A stretch of DNA of 64,000 nucleotides from Microbacterium aurantiacum (GCF_002872075.1 NZ_PGGU01000007.1:62001-126000); one strand, 5' to 3'. Counted from the first letter of the stretch, positions 1 to 11,820 are shown. The notes: a model not told the origin generated them from the letters alone. Program-made: numbers and translations.

Positions 1-2027
<2,027 letters not shown>

Positions 2028-2046
2028 GTCTTCGTCTCCTCCGTGC

Positions 2047-2355
2047 TTACTTGATGCCGGTGATCTTGACGCGCGTGAGCTCCTGACGGTGCCCCTGGCG
2101 CTTCTTGTAGCCGGTCTTGTTCTTGTACTTCTGGATGATGATCTTCGGGCCGCGGAGGTTGCCGATGACCTCAGCCGTGACCTTGACCTTCGCCAGCTTG
2201 TCGGCGTCGGTGGTCACCGTGGTGCCGTCGACGAGCAGCACGGCGGGCAGCTCGATGTTCTCGCCCTGGGCAGCCTGAACACGGTCGAGCTGAACGATGG
2301 TGCCGACCTCCACCTTCTCCTGCCGGCCACCGGCGCGCACTACTGCGTAAACCAC
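2047..2355 (-). CDS. rplU: 50S ribosomal protein L21
   Basis: A 102-aa L21, full length. The protein starts [18 protein letters not shown] at a GTG; the upstream CAGGT gives a short Shine-Dalgarno. The conserved C-terminal [18 protein letters not shown] is present. It is the first gene of rplU-rpmA(-obgE-proB), behind a near-consensus promoter and a leader of roughly 135 nt that contains small hairpins, so autogenous or leader-based control is possible. Confidence 0.96.
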   Translation of the reverse strand: MVYAVVRAGGRQEKVEVGTIVQLDRVQAAQGENIELPAVLLVDGTTVTTDADKLAKVKVTAEVIGNLRGPKIIIQKYKNKTGYKKRQGHRQELTRVKITGIK

Positions 2356-2495
2356 TTCATACCTGTTTCGTTGGGGAGCTCACGGCTCCGAGAATCTCAC
2401 GGGAAGACTGTTGCTTGCTTTCATCGCTGGGCGATGGGTGCGAACACAAGACTCTCCGCACCGACCGACGAGGACGGAACGGCATACGCACCAAG
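2356..2495 (-). other. Untranslated leader of the rplU-rpmA operon
   Basis: Roughly 135 nt between the predicted start site and the rplU GTG. Two small hairpins can be drawn on the minus strand: CATCGC/GCGATG and, nearer the gene, GGAGC-CGTGA-GCTCC. L21 operons in several phyla have structured leaders; whether this is one is inference. Confidence 0.4.
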
Positions 2496-2500
2496 GGACT

Positions 2501-2529
2501 ACTTTACCGGATGCCGGACCATGTCGCAA
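2501..2529 (-). promoter_or_regulatory. Promoter of rplU-rpmA operon
   Basis: On the minus strand, TTGCGA (2529-2524), a 17-nt spacer and TAAAGT (2506-2501): a good housekeeping-sigma match with ideal spacing. It overlaps the region just upstream of the divergent DUF4031 gene. Confidence 0.6.
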
Positions 2530-2578
2530 AGCGAGCCGGACGGTGTGTCCGGTCCGCCCCGCGCTGCACGGGCGCCAA

Positions 2579-2584
2579 TAGGCT
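2579..2584 (+). promoter_or_regulatory. -10 element of leaderless DUF4031 gene
   Basis: TAGGCT ends 6 nt before the GTG at 2591, so transcription should begin at or next to the start codon. Confidence 0.45.
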
Positions 2585-2590
2585 GTCGAC

Positions 2591-2857
2591 GTGACCGTTC
2601 TCGTCGATGACCCGCTGTGGCCCGCCCACGGGAGGCTGTGGGCGCACCTCGTCAGCGATGAGAGCCTGGCCGAGTTGCATGCCTTCGCCAGGACTCACGA
2701 CCTGCCTGCGCGATCCTTCGATCTCGACCACTACGACGTGCCGGCGGAGCTCATCCCCCGGCTCGTCGCCGGGGGCGCAGAGCCGGTGGGCGGCAAGGAG
2801 CTGGTCCGGAGGCTGATCGCCTCAGGACTCAGGATTCCCGCCCGCGACCGGCGCTGA
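2591..2857 (+). CDS. DUF4031 domain-containing protein
   Basis: An 88-aa protein covering a whole DUF4031 domain, recognised from VLVDDPLWPAHGRLWAHLVS, ELHAFA, SFDLDHYDVP and LVRRLIASGLRIP. No catalytic activity is known for the family; it is widespread in actinobacteria as a small free-standing protein. The GTG start has no Shine-Dalgarno but sits 6 nt after TAGGCT, so it looks leaderless. It converges on rne, and the two coding sequences overlap by 36 bp at their 3' ends. Confidence 0.85.
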   Translation: MTVLVDDPLWPAHGRLWAHLVSDESLAELHAFARTHDLPARSFDLDHYDVPAELIPRLVAGGAEPVGGKELVRRLIASGLRIPARDRR

Positions 2858-5293
2858 CGTCTCGGCGTTCACCGAAACGGGAGTACCGGTGAGCGCGGCC
2901 GTGCTCACCCGACGGCGTCCACGCCCCTGCCCGGGAGCCTTGGGCTCAGGAAGAGCGTCGAGCACCGAGTCGAGCAACTGCTCGGCCGGGGACTTGGCCG
3001 CATTGCGGTCTGAAGGACGCTTCTTGCGCGGCTTCTTCGCACGCTCCGGTTGAGTCGGCTGCACCGGCTCGACGGCGGCGACGGGCTCCGCGGTCTCCTC
3101 GACACTGGGTGCGAGGGTGGATGCGGCGATCTGCGCGAGCGCCGATTTCGCCCCCTCGGGGATGCTGTGGGTGACGGCACTCGCGGGCGGAGCGCTCTGG
3201 CTCTGCCCGTTGCCGCCGCGCTGGCGACGGTTGCCGGCCTGCCCGTTGCCGTTGCCGTTTCCATTGCCGTTCGAGCTGGAGCGGTGCTTGACGACCGGAT
3301 CGTGGTGCACGATGACGCCACGGCCGGCGCACACGTCGCACGCCTCGCTGAACGTCTCGAGCAGCCCGAGCCCGAGCTTCTTGCGCGTCATCTGCACGAG
3401 GCCCAGCGAGGTCACTTCGGCGACCTGGTGCTTGGTGCGGTCGCGACTGAGGCATTCGATGAGACGGCGCAGCACGAGGTCGCGGTTGGATTCGAGCACC
3501 ATGTCGATGAAGTCCACGACGATGATCCCGCCGATGTCGCGCAGCCGCAGCTGACGGACGATCTCCTCGGCGGCCTCGAGGTTGTTCTTGGTGACGGTCT
3601 CCTCGAGGTTTCCACCGGAGCCGACGAACTTGCCGGTGTTCACGTCGACGACGGTCATCGCCTCGGTGCGGTCGATCACGAGGGAGCCACCCGAGGGCAG
3701 CCACACCTTGCGGTCCAGCGCCTTCTCGATCTGCTCCGTGATGCGGAACGCGTCGAAGGGGTCCGTCTCGTCCTCGTATGCTTCTAGGCGCTCCAGAAGA
3801 TCAGGCGCGACGCTTTCGAGGTACGAGCGGATGGTGCGCTGCGACTCGTCGCCCTGGATGAGCATCTTCGTGAAGTCCTCGTTGAAGACGTCGCGGACGA
3901 TCTTGACGAGGAGGTCGGGCTCGGCGTGCAGGAGCGCCGGAGCCTGCTGGTTCTCGACCTGCTTCTGGATGTGCTCCCACTGCGAGGTGAGCCGCTGCAC
4001 GTCGCGCGTCAGCTGGTCCTCGGTGGCGCCCTCGGCCGCGGTGCGGACGATCACGCCGCTGGACTCGGGGAGAACCTCCTTGAGGATGCGCTTTAGGCGT
4101 GCCCGCTCGTTGTCTGGGAGCTTGCGGCTGATGCCGTTCATTGAGCCGCCGGGCACGTACACCAGGTACCGGCCGGGGAGCGAGATCTGGCTGGTCAGCC
4201 GAGCGCCCTTGTGGCCGATCGGATCCTTGGTGACCTGGACGAGCACACGGTCACCGGGCTTGAGAGCCAGTTCGATGCGGCGGGGCTGATTGCCGGTCTC
4301 GACGCCGTCCCAGTCGACCTCACCGGAGTACAGCACGGCGTTGCGGCCGCGGCCGATGTCGACGAAGGCGGCTTCCATGCTCGGGAGCACGTTCTGCACG
4401 CGGCCGAGGTAGACGTTGCCGATCAGGGACGCGTCCTGGTTGCGGGCGACGTAGTGCTCGACGAGCACGCCGTCCTCGAGGACGCCGATCTGAGTGCGGC
4501 CGTTCTTGGAGCGGACGACCATCTTGCGGTCGACCGACTCACGACGGGCGAGGAACTCGGCCTCGGTGACGACGGGACGACGACGACCGGCGTCACGCCC
4601 GTCGCGGCGGCGCTGCTTCTTGGCCTCGAGCCGGGTCGACCCCTTGATGGCCTTCGGCTCGGTGATGTACTCGACGACGCGCTGGCGCTGACGCGGTTCT
4701 TCGCGCGGCTGCTCGTCGACTTCGACTCCGCCACGACGACGACGGCCACGACGAGCCGACGCCGGCTCTTCCGCCTCGCGCTCGATGCTGCGGTCGAAAC
4801 CGCGGTCCGGACCGCGGTCGAAGCTGCGCTCGCGACCCTGGCGCGCCGGGAGCGGCACGATCTCGGGCGCGTAGAACGCGAGCCGGGTGGACACCTGCGA
4901 CACGAAGACCTCGGGGAGGAGCCCGAGCGAGACAGCCGTGAGCGGTACCGGCTCGGCGGCAGCTTCCTCGGCGGGAGCATCCTCAGCAGGAGCTTCCTCA
5001 GCAGGAGCTTCCTCAGCAGGAGCATCCTCAGCAGGAGCGTCCTCCGCAGGAGCGTCCTCCGCAGGAGCGTCCTCCGCAGGAGCGTCCTCCGCGGGAGCAT
5101 CCTCAGCAGGAGCATCCTCAGCAGGGGCCGATTCCTCGAGGGACTCGGCGCCACCCTCCGCAGACTCTGCCCGCTCGACGGTCGTCTCTGCGGCGGACTC
5201 CTCGGGAGGAGCCGCCGACTCCGTCAGCGGCTCCGCGGCGTAAGCCGGGAAGTCGAGGGTAGGTACGTTGTTGTCATTGTTGTCATCGGCCAT
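2822..5293 (-). CDS. rne: Ribonuclease E/G family endoribonuclease
   Basis: An 823-aa RNase E/G, the main endonuclease of mRNA decay and rRNA processing. In order: a long acidic Ala/Pro/Glu-rich N-terminal extension with 11 tandem APAE(D/E) units; an Arg-rich stretch; the S1 domain (IGNVYLGRVQNVLPSMEAAF); the catalytic DNase I-like domain with VVDVNTGKF and GGIIVVDFIDM bearing the Mg-binding Asp residues; the Zn-link CDVCAGRG; and a disordered Asn/Gly- and Arg-rich tail. Disordered extensions on both sides of the core are typical for actinobacterial RNase E. The start MADDNNDNN is preceded by a GGGAG Shine-Dalgarno. Its 3' end overlaps DUF4031. Confidence 0.93.
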   Translation of the reverse strand: MADDNNDNNVPTLDFPAYAAEPLTESAAPPEESAAETTVERAESAEGGAESLEESAPAEDAPAEDAPAEDAPAEDAPAEDAPAEDAPAEDAPAEEAPAEEAPAEDAPAEEAAAEPVPLTAVSLGLLPEVFVSQVSTRLAFYAPEIVPLPARQGRERSFDRGPDRGFDRSIEREAEEPASARRGRRRRGGVEVDEQPREEPRQRQRVVEYITEPKAIKGSTRLEAKKQRRRDGRDAGRRRPVVTEAEFLARRESVDRKMVVRSKNGRTQIGVLEDGVLVEHYVARNQDASLIGNVYLGRVQNVLPSMEAAFVDIGRGRNAVLYSGEVDWDGVETGNQPRRIELALKPGDRVLVQVTKDPIGHKGARLTSQISLPGRYLVYVPGGSMNGISRKLPDNERARLKRILKEVLPESSGVIVRTAAEGATEDQLTRDVQRLTSQWEHIQKQVENQQAPALLHAEPDLLVKIVRDVFNEDFTKMLIQGDESQRTIRSYLESVAPDLLERLEAYEDETDPFDAFRITEQIEKALDRKVWLPSGGSLVIDRTEAMTVVDVNTGKFVGSGGNLEETVTKNNLEAAEEIVRQLRLRDIGGIIVVDFIDMVLESNRDLVLRRLIECLSRDRTKHQVAEVTSLGLVQMTRKKLGLGLLETFSEACDVCAGRGVIVHHDPVVKHRSSSNGNGNGNGNGQAGNRRQRGGNGQSQSAPPASAVTHSIPEGAKSALAQIAASTLAPSVEETAEPVAAVEPVQPTQPERAKKPRKKRPSDRNAAKSPAEQLLDSVLDALPEPKAPGQGRGRRRVSTAALTGTPVSVNAETSAPVAGGNPES
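4962..5126 (-). repeat. In-frame 15-bp tandem repeat in rne (11 units)
   Basis: Eleven consecutive 15-bp units, plus-strand form GC(A/T/G)TCCTC(A/C/G)GC(A/G)GG(A/G), encode APAE(D/E) in the acidic N-terminal extension of RNase E. The period is a multiple of three, so copy-number change alters length without breaking the frame. Confidence 0.9.
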
Positions 5294-5581
5294 CTCTGGC
5301 TGCTCCCTGCGCGGGGCACTGCGTGCTCCGCGAAATCTCGTGCGACACCCGCAGGTGCCGCGAACTCACTCGGTGTGCGACCGGCTCATGGCTCTGGTCA
5401 CGTGGGGCATAGGACCCCGAAGTCTGCGTCGATGCGTGCCACGGCAGCGCCGCGTGATGCATCACAGATCATTATCGCACCAAGTGCGCCGGTTCGCGGC
5501 ATCCCGGCTCGCGCGCGCCGTACGCTGCACATCCGGCGCGCTTCACGTCCCGCGCATAGCCGACGCTGAGATAATCGCGAT
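5294..5581. other. Intergenic region: rne leader and VKOR promoter
   Basis: The 288 bp between the divergent genes rne and VKOR holds no convincing gene. On the minus strand GATAAT (5476-5471) could be a -10 for rne, giving a leader of about 170 nt; RNase E mRNAs often have long autoregulatory leaders. On the plus strand GATAAT (5570-5575) ends 6 nt before the VKOR ATG, pointing to a leaderless transcript. Confidence 0.4.
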
Positions 5582-6214
5582 ATGAGCGTGGAGAATCCCC
5601 AGATGAGCGAACATCGCCCCCGCCCGGTCGCCTTCGCCATCTGGCTGATCGTCGCCGGCGTCGTCGGCTGGTTCGCTGCCTTCCAGCTCACCATCGAGAA
5701 ATTCGCGCTGCTGGAGAATCCTGAGGAGGCGCTGGCCTGCGACCTCAGTCCCTTCATCCAGTGCAGCACCAACCTGCAGTCCTGGCAGGGTTCCGTCTTC
5801 GGATTCCCCAATCCGATCCTCGGTCTCACCGGCTGGATGGCGCCCCTCGTCGTGGGCGTGGCGATCCTCGCCGGAGCACGATTCCCCCGCTGGTTCTGGG
5901 CCGCCTTCGGCGTCGGCATCACGTTCGCCTTCGGATTCGTGTGCTGGCTGATCGGGCAGAGTCTCTACGACCTGCTCGTGCTGTGCCCCTGGTGCATGGT
6001 GACCTGGGCCGTGACGATCCCGACGTTCTTCGCCACCATGGTGCATCTCGCCCGCAACGGCACCTTCACCTCTTCGGTGAAGGCCCAGGAGCGCGCCGGA
6101 CGGATGATGATCTGGGTGCCGCTGGCGACGATCGTCGCATACGCCGTCCTCATCCTGCTGGCGCAGCTCCAGGACCTCGACTTCCTCGGCGAGATGGCGC
6201 GCATCCTGTTCTGA
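5582..6214 (+). CDS. Vitamin K epoxide reductase (VKOR) family protein
   Basis: A 210-aa integral membrane quinone-linked thiol oxidoreductase. About five membrane segments are visible (residues about 16-40, 83-98, 104-132, 137-160 and 180-200). The redox pair CPWC is at 135-138, and the loop cysteines C53 and C61 match the shuttle pair that passes oxidising equivalents outward. The family reoxidises a DsbA/thioredoxin-like partner to form disulfides in exported proteins; no partner domain is fused and none is adjacent. It is probably leaderless (GATAAT, 6 nt, ATG). It ends before a strong two-way terminator. Confidence 0.9.
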   Translation: MSVENPQMSEHRPRPVAFAIWLIVAGVVGWFAAFQLTIEKFALLENPEEALACDLSPFIQCSTNLQSWQGSVFGFPNPILGLTGWMAPLVVGVAILAGARFPRWFWAAFGVGITFAFGFVCWLIGQSLYDLLVLCPWCMVTWAVTIPTFFATMVHLARNGTFTSSVKAQERAGRMMIWVPLATIVAYAVLILLAQLQDLDFLGEMARILF

Positions 6215-6225
6215 CGTCGGACCGC

Positions 6226-6267
6226 GACACGAAAGCCCGTCCGCGGAAGCGGACGGGCTTTCGTGTC
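6226..6267. terminator. Bidirectional terminator between VKOR gene and ndk
   Basis: A perfect 19-bp stem (6226-6244 with 6249-6267) and GGAA loop. The stem ends carry AAAG/CTTT, giving a T-containing 3' side in both directions. It separates two convergent genes. Confidence 0.9.
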
Positions 6268-6274
6268 GGCTCGA

Positions 6275-6691
6275 TCAGTCGAACCAGATGCCGAGCTCAC
6301 GCGCGGCGGACTCGGGGCTGTCCGAGCCGTGCACGAGGTTCTGCTGCACCTTGAGACCCCAGTCGCGTCCGAAGTCGCCGCGGATCGTGCCGGGAGCGGC
6401 CGTGGTCGGGTCGGTCGTGCCCGCGAGCGAGCGGAAGCCCTCGATCACGCGGTTGCCGGCCAGGCGGATCGCGACCGACGGGCCGGAGAGCATGAACTCC
6501 AGCAGCGGCTCGTAGAACGGCTTGCCCTCGTGCTCTGCGTAGTGCGCGGCGAGGAGGTCGCGGTCGGGATCGACGAGGCGGATGTCGACGAGGGCGTAGC
6601 CCTTCGCCTCGATGCGCGCGAGGATCGCACCGGTGAGTCCGCGGGCGACGCCGTCGGGCTTGACGAGGACGAGGGTTTCTTCGGTGGCCAT
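6275..6691 (-). CDS. ndk: Nucleoside diphosphate kinase
   Basis: A 138-aa NDK that transfers phosphate between nucleoside tri- and diphosphates through a phospho-histidine. The start MATEETLVLVKPDGVARG is the canonical family N-terminus. The catalytic His is H121 in NLVHGSDSPESA. I chose the ATG at 6691 over an in-frame GTG three codons upstream because it matches the family N-terminus and lies one base after the DUF4233 stop. It is last in ileS-folC-DUF4233-ndk, ending at the strong terminator. Confidence 0.96.
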   Translation of the reverse strand: MATEETLVLVKPDGVARGLTGAILARIEAKGYALVDIRLVDPDRDLLAAHYAEHEGKPFYEPLLEFMLSGPSVAIRLAGNRVIEGFRSLAGTTDPTTAAPGTIRGDFGRDWGLKVQQNLVHGSDSPESAARELGIWFD

Positions 6692-6692
6692 G

Positions 6693-7109
6693 TCATTCAC
6701 TCTCTGTCTGAGTACGAGTCTGAGTCTCGGTCATGGGCTCCGCCGGACGTCGTGCGTCCAACCGAGCCCCCATGATCGTCGCATACCCCCACATGCCGCC
6801 GAAAATCAGGACGACGATGACGATCGTCGGCTCGAAGAACGCCGACAGGGCGATGATCGCCTGGATCGTCCAGCCCGCGCCGATCGCCCACGGCCGGGTG
6901 ATCATGCCCGCGATGGCGATGCACGCCAGGGCGACCACCGCTCCCGCGACGATCGCCCACCACTGCTCGATGCCGTCCGGCAGCCTCTTGAGCCCGAAGA
7001 TCGTGAGACCCACGAGCAGCACCACGATCGCCTCGAAGCCGAGCACGATCGGTGCGAGTTTCTGCACGAGTGTCCGCGGCGGACGCGGTGGACGCGCCTG
7101 CGCGCTCAT
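6693..7109 (-). CDS. DUF4233 domain membrane protein
   Basis: A 138-aa protein with four hydrophobic segments (about residues 20-40, 48-70, 75-92 and 92-110) and a polar C-terminal tail rich in Thr, Gln and Glu. It belongs to DUF4233, which in actinobacteria is almost always encoded just after folC. The start overlaps the folC stop (ATGA), and its stop is separated from ndk by one base. No function is established; the fixed position next to folC suggests co-translation rather than a known role in folate metabolism. Confidence 0.8.
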   Translation of the reverse strand: MSAQARPPRPPRTLVQKLAPIVLGFEAIVVLLVGLTIFGLKRLPDGIEQWWAIVAGAVVALACIAIAGMITRPWAIGAGWTIQAIIALSAFFEPTIVIVVLIFGGMWGYATIMGARLDARRPAEPMTETQTRTQTESE

Positions 7110-8458
7110 GCGCTCCACCCGGATTTCCAATCCTCGGTCTCGGCCAGCGCGATCGCCTCGCCGGCGAGCACGACGGATCCGGCGATGGCGACGGCTCGGC
7201 GATCGGAGGATGCGGCCCATTCGCGCGCCGCCTCCGCCGCTTCGGCGAGCGTCGGGTGCACGGTCGCCCGCCCGCCGATCTGCTCGACCAGGTCGGCGAT
7301 GACATCCGCGTCGCTGGCCCGCTCCGAGTCCGGCGCGGTCGCGAAGACATGCGCCGCGGCCGGAGCCAGGCGGGCGACGATGCCGGCGGCATCCTTGTCG
7401 GAGAGGATGCCCAGAACGATCCCCCACTCGTCGAAGTCGAAGCTGTCGTCGAGGGCAAGGGCGAGAGCGGCGGCCCCGTGCGGGTTGTGCGCGGCGTCGA
7501 CGATCACCGTCGGCGCGATCCCGAGCAGCTGCAGGCGGCCCGGCGAGGTCGCCCCCTGCAGCCCTTCGGAGATCACGTCGGCCGCGATGCGCTGCGACCC
7601 TCCGCCGATGAGTGACTCGACCGCGGCCACGGCCAGAGCCGCGTTGTGACCCTGGTGAGCGCCGTACAGCGGCAGGTACTCCTCGATGTACTCCCCCGCG
7701 AGCCCGCGGACGGTGAGCAGCTGTCCGCCCACGGCGAGCTTCTGATCGACGAGACCGAACTCCGCGCCCTCGAATGCGATCGTCGCGCCGTTCTGGGCCG
7801 CGACCCGACGCAGGACCTCCATCGCCTCCGCGGGCTGCTGGGCGGAGACGACAGCCGCGCCCTCCTTGATGATGCCGGCCTTGACTCGGGCGATCTCGGC
7901 GATCGTCGAGCCCAGGCGGTCGGCGTGGTCGATGTCGATCGGCGTGAACACGGCGACGTCGCCGTCGGCGGTGTTCGTCGAATCCCACTCGCCGCCCATC
8001 CCGACCTCGAGCACGAGCACGTCGACCGGCGCGTCCGCCGCCGCCACGAACGCCAGCACGGTGAGCAGTTCGAAGAACGTCAGCGGGGCATCGCCCGCTG
8101 CCTCGAACTCGGCGTCGACGATGTCGACGAAAGGCTCGATCTCGTCCCAGGCATCCGCGACGGCCGCATCGTCGATCGGCTCGCCGTCGATCATGATGCG
8201 CTCCGTGAAGCGCTCCAGGTGCGGACTGGTGAACAGGCCGGTGCGCAGATCGTGGGCGCGCAGCAGGCTCTCGATCATCCGGGCCGTCGACGTCTTGCCG
8301 TTGGTCCCCGTGATGTGCACGACCCGATACGTGCGCTGCGGGTCGTCGAGAAACGCCAGGATGCGCGCGGTGCGCTCCTTGCGCGGCTGCACCCACCGCT
8401 CGCCCGCTCGGGCGAGCAGGGCCTCGTAGACGGCGTCTGCGCGTGCCCGGTCGCTCAT
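7106..8458 (-). CDS. folC: Folylpolyglutamate synthase / dihydrofolate synthase
   Basis: A 450-aa FolC of the Mur-ligase family, which adds glutamate to (dihydro)folates. Seen: the ATP-binding [11 protein letters not shown], the omega-loop region [25 protein letters not shown], and the C-terminal Mur ligase domain with [15 protein letters not shown]. The start [10 protein letters not shown] overlaps the ileS stop (ATGA), so the two are translationally coupled; a longer reading frame upstream lies inside ileS and is not used. Length is normal. Confidence 0.95.
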   Translation of the reverse strand: MSDRARADAVYEALLARAGERWVQPRKERTARILAFLDDPQRTYRVVHITGTNGKTSTARMIESLLRAHDLRTGLFTSPHLERFTERIMIDGEPIDDAAVADAWDEIEPFVDIVDAEFEAAGDAPLTFFELLTVLAFVAAADAPVDVLVLEVGMGGEWDSTNTADGDVAVFTPIDIDHADRLGSTIAEIARVKAGIIKEGAAVVSAQQPAEAMEVLRRVAAQNGATIAFEGAEFGLVDQKLAVGGQLLTVRGLAGEYIEEYLPLYGAHQGHNAALAVAAVESLIGGGSQRIAADVISEGLQGATSPGRLQLLGIAPTVIVDAAHNPHGAAALALALDDSFDFDEWGIVLGILSDKDAAGIVARLAPAAAHVFATAPDSERASDADVIADLVEQIGGRATVHPTLAEAAEAAREWAASSDRRAVAIAGSVVLAGEAIALAETEDWKSGWSA

Positions 8459-11400
8459 GCTGTTGTCCCGTTCTTCTCGAAGCCCTCTCGGGCGATGCTC
8501 ACACGGATGTTCCCGACGTTGGCGTAGGTGCCCGCTTCGACAACGGCCTCGTACTCGAAGCCGCCCTCCTGCCGCCCCCAATCACCGCCGCCGTGCTCCA
8601 GCACGACCTCGTCCTTCGCCCCGAGCGAGTACGAGACTGCGAGGGTCTCCTCGGCGACGCCCGCGACTGCGAATGCGCTCTTGACCGCGAACAGATCGTC
8701 GAGATCAGAGAACCACAGCTCCAGACGGATGCGGTCGCTGACGTCGAAGTCCGCGGACTTGCGGCTGTCCTGCACCGCGCGGATCACGTCGCGCGCGAGG
8801 CCTTCGGCCTTCAGCTCGGGAGTGAGGGCGGTGTCGAGCAGCACGAAGCCACCACTCGGGACGATGGCCAGAGCCTCGCCCTCCGGACGGCCCGTGGTCT
8901 CCAGGACCAGCTCGTACTCGCCGGGCTCCAGCGCGATGCCGTCGGCGGTGACGATCCCGTTCTCCTCGGTCCAGAACCCGCCGCGCGCCGCCTGGATGAC
9001 CTTCTGCACCTCTTTACCGAGGCGCGGACCGGCAGCCCGGGCGTTGACGCTGAGGCGGTGGCTGACGCCGTATTCGGCCGCGGCGTTCTCCCCGAGCTGC
9101 ACCAGTTCGACGTTCTTCACGTTGAGTTCCTCGCGCAGGATGTCCTCGAACTGGCCGAGCGACGAGGCCAGTGGCGACACGATCGTGAGCCGGGCGAGCG
9201 GCAGCCGCACCCGCAGCTTCTCCTTCTTGCGCAGCGCGTTGCCGACGCTGGAGAGCTCGCGCACCGCATCCATCGCATCTCGGATCTCGTCCGCGGCGGG
9301 GAACGCCGTGGCATCCGGCCAGTCCGTCAGGTGGACGCTCCGGCCGCCGGTGAGGCCCTGCCAGACCCGCTCGCTGACGAGCGGAACGAGCGGAGCCGCC
9401 ACCCGGCTCAGGGTCTCGAGCACGGTGTACAGCGTGTCGAAGGCTTCACGGCTCTTCGGATCCTCGGTCACGCCGACCCAGAAGCGGTCGCGCGAGCGCC
9501 GGATGTACCAGTTCGTCAGCGTCTCGGCGAACTCGCGGAGGCGCCCAGCCGCGGTGGTCGAATCCAGTCCCTGCAGGTCGGAGCGCACCTCGCGGACGAG
9601 GTCGCCGAGCCGGGCGAGGATGTAACGGTCGAGCACGTCGGTGGAATCGGTGCGCCAGGTGGCCTCGTAGCCCCCGCCGGAAGCGTTGGCGTAGGTCGCG
9701 AAGAAGTACCAGGAATTCCACAGCGGCAGGAGGAACTCGCGGACACCGGAGCGGATGCCCTCCTCCGTGACCGCGAGGTTCCCACCGCGCAGCACCGAGC
9801 TCGACATCAGGAACCAGCGCATCGCGTCGGAGCCGTCGCGGTCGAGCACCTCGGAGACGTCCGGGTAGTTGCGCAGCGACTTCGACATCTTGTAGCCGTC
9901 GGAGCCCAGCACGATGCCGTGACAGCTGACCCCGGTGAACGCGGGACGGTCGAACAGCGCGGTGGACAGCACGTGCATGACGTAGAACCAGCCGCGGGTC
10001 TGCCCGATGTACTCGACGATGAAGTCCGCCGGCGAGTGCGAGTCGAACCACTCCTGATTCTCGAACGGGTAGTGCACCTGCGCGTACGGCATCGAACCCG
10101 AGTCGAACCACACATCGAAGACGTCTTCGATGCGGCGCATCGTGCTCCTGCCCGTGGGGTCGTCGGGATTCGGCCTGGTCAGGTCGTCGATGTAAGGACG
10201 GTGCAGGTCGATCTCGCCCTCGGGGTTGCGCGGCAGCGTGCCGAAGTCGCGCTCCATCTCGGCGAGCGACCCGTACGCGTCGACGCGCGGGTACTCCGGG
10301 TCGTCGCTCTTCCAGATCGGGATCGGCGAACCCCAGTAGCGGTTGCGGCTGATCGACCAGTCCCGTGCGCCCTCGAGCCACTTTCCGAACTGACCGTGCT
10401 TGACGTTCTCGGGCACCCAGGTGATCTGCTCGTTGTTCGCGAGCAGGTCGTCCTTGATGTCGGTGACCCGGATGAACCAGCTCGACACCGCCTTGTATAT
10501 CAGGGGGTTCCGGCACCGCCAGCAGTGCGGGTAGGAGTGCTCGTAGCTCTGCAGGCGGATGAGGCGGCCATCGCCGCGCAGAAGACGCACCAGCGGCGTG
10601 TTCGCGTCCATCCACAGCTCACCGGCGACATCGGTGACGTTCGGCAGGAAGCGACCGCCGTCATCGAGGGAGAGGATCGTCGGGATGCCGGCGGCTTCGG
10701 CGACCCGCTGGTCGTCCTCACCGTAGGCCGGGGCCTGATGCACGACGCCGGTGCCATCGGTGGTCGTGACGTAGGCGTCGACGAGGATCTGCCAGGCGTT
10801 CTCGGTGCCGTAGGTCTCGACGTCGGCGTAGTAATCGAAGAGCGGCTCATAGCGGAGACCGCCCAGGTCGGAGCCGATGACCGTGCGCTCGACCGCTGCC
10901 GTCACGGCGGCGGCATCCTCGTAGCCGAGGTCCTTCGCGTAACCGCCGAGAAGGTCACGCGCGAGCAGGTAGCGGCCCTCGGCGGCCCCTTCGGCGACGC
11001 CGTTCGGCCCTGCGGGCACCACCACGTACTCGATCGCCGGACCCACGGCGAGCGCGAGGTTCGTCGGCAGAGTCCAGGGTGTCGTCGTCCAGGCGAGAAC
11101 GCGTACGCCCTCGAGCCCCTGTGCCGCGGCATCCGCACCGGTGAGCGGGAACGAGACCGTCACCGACGGGTCCTGGCGCATCTGGTACACGTCGTCGTCC
11201 ATGCGCAGCTCATGCGCCGAGAGCGGGGTCTCGTCACGCCAGCAGTACGGCAGCACGCGGTAGCCCTCGTAGGCGAGTTCCTTGTCGTAGAGGGTCTTGA
11301 ACGCCCAGAGGACGCTCTCCATGTATCCCACGTCGAGGGTCTTGTAGCCGCGCTCGAAGTCGACCCATCGGGCCTGGCGGGTGACGTAGTCCTCCCAATC

Positions 11401-11820
11401 GCGGGTGTAGGTGAGAACCGAGTCTCTCGCCTTCGCGTTGAAGACATCGATGCCCATGGCCTCGATCTCGCTCTTCTCGGTGATGCCGAGCTGCTTCATC
11501 GCCTCGAGCTCAGCCGGGAGTCCGTGGGTGTCCCATCCGAAGACGCGGTCGACCTTGTTCCCGATCATCGTCTGGAAGCGCGGGAACACGTCCTTCGCGT
11601 AGCCGGTCAGCAGGTGGCCGTAGTGCGGCAGGCCGTTGGCGAACGGAGGACCGTCGTAGAACACCCACTCCGGCGCGCCCTCGCGCTGCTCGATCGAGGC
11701 GCGGAACGTGTCATCCGTCTTCCAGAACTCGAGGACGTCTGTCTCGATCTCGGGGAAGCGCGGGCTGGGTACGACGGTGGCCTCGGCGGCGGGGCCGAAG
11801 GATGAACGCGGGTATGTCAT
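8455..11820 (-). CDS. ileS: Isoleucyl-tRNA synthetase
   Basis: An 1121-aa class I synthetase, the long actinobacterial/eukaryote-like form. The HIGH signature reads HYGH (residues 66-69) and the KMSKS loop is at about 642-646 ([12 protein letters not shown]). An editing domain (CP1) separates them, with [15 protein letters not shown] and the [11 protein letters not shown] block; a C-terminal anticodon-binding domain follows. The first codon abuts a T-box leader whose sequestering helix ends at the base before ATG. It is first gene of ileS-folC-DUF4233-ndk. Confidence 0.98.
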   Translation of the reverse strand: MTYPRSSFGPAAEATVVPSPRFPEIETDVLEFWKTDDTFRASIEQREGAPEWVFYDGPPFANGLPHYGHLLTGYAKDVFPRFQTMIGNKVDRVFGWDTHGLPAELEAMKQLGITEKSEIEAMGIDVFNAKARDSVLTYTRDWEDYVTRQARWVDFERGYKTLDVGYMESVLWAFKTLYDKELAYEGYRVLPYCWRDETPLSAHELRMDDDVYQMRQDPSVTVSFPLTGADAAAQGLEGVRVLAWTTTPWTLPTNLALAVGPAIEYVVVPAGPNGVAEGAAEGRYLLARDLLGGYAKDLGYEDAAAVTAAVERTVIGSDLGGLRYEPLFDYYADVETYGTENAWQILVDAYVTTTDGTGVVHQAPAYGEDDQRVAEAAGIPTILSLDDGGRFLPNVTDVAGELWMDANTPLVRLLRGDGRLIRLQSYEHSYPHCWRCRNPLIYKAVSSWFIRVTDIKDDLLANNEQITWVPENVKHGQFGKWLEGARDWSISRNRYWGSPIPIWKSDDPEYPRVDAYGSLAEMERDFGTLPRNPEGEIDLHRPYIDDLTRPNPDDPTGRSTMRRIEDVFDVWFDSGSMPYAQVHYPFENQEWFDSHSPADFIVEYIGQTRGWFYVMHVLSTALFDRPAFTGVSCHGIVLGSDGYKMSKSLRNYPDVSEVLDRDGSDAMRWFLMSSSVLRGGNLAVTEEGIRSGVREFLLPLWNSWYFFATYANASGGGYEATWRTDSTDVLDRYILARLGDLVREVRSDLQGLDSTTAAGRLREFAETLTNWYIRRSRDRFWVGVTEDPKSREAFDTLYTVLETLSRVAAPLVPLVSERVWQGLTGGRSVHLTDWPDATAFPAADEIRDAMDAVRELSSVGNALRKKEKLRVRLPLARLTIVSPLASSLGQFEDILREELNVKNVELVQLGENAAAEYGVSHRLSVNARAAGPRLGKEVQKVIQAARGGFWTEENGIVTADGIALEPGEYELVLETTGRPEGEALAIVPSGGFVLLDTALTPELKAEGLARDVIRAVQDSRKSADFDVSDRIRLELWFSDLDDLFAVKSAFAVAGVAEETLAVSYSLGAKDEVVLEHGGGDWGRQEGGFEYEAVVEAGTYANVGNIRVSIAREGFEKNGTTA

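Noticed and set aside
4962-5126. Possible CRISPR-like direct repeats
   Set aside because: Repeats are only 15 bp, contiguous with no spacers, and lie in frame inside rne.
6275-6700. ndk start at the GTG three codons upstream
   Set aside because: It would overlap the DUF4233 stop and add residues absent from the canonical MATEETLVLVKPDG start.
8443-11805. Very long plus-strand open frame opposite ileS (1120 codons)
   Set aside because: It is a mirror of the GC-rich ileS coding frame; the translation is low-complexity Arg/Leu/Asp/Val with no motif, while the opposite strand shows clear synthetase motifs.
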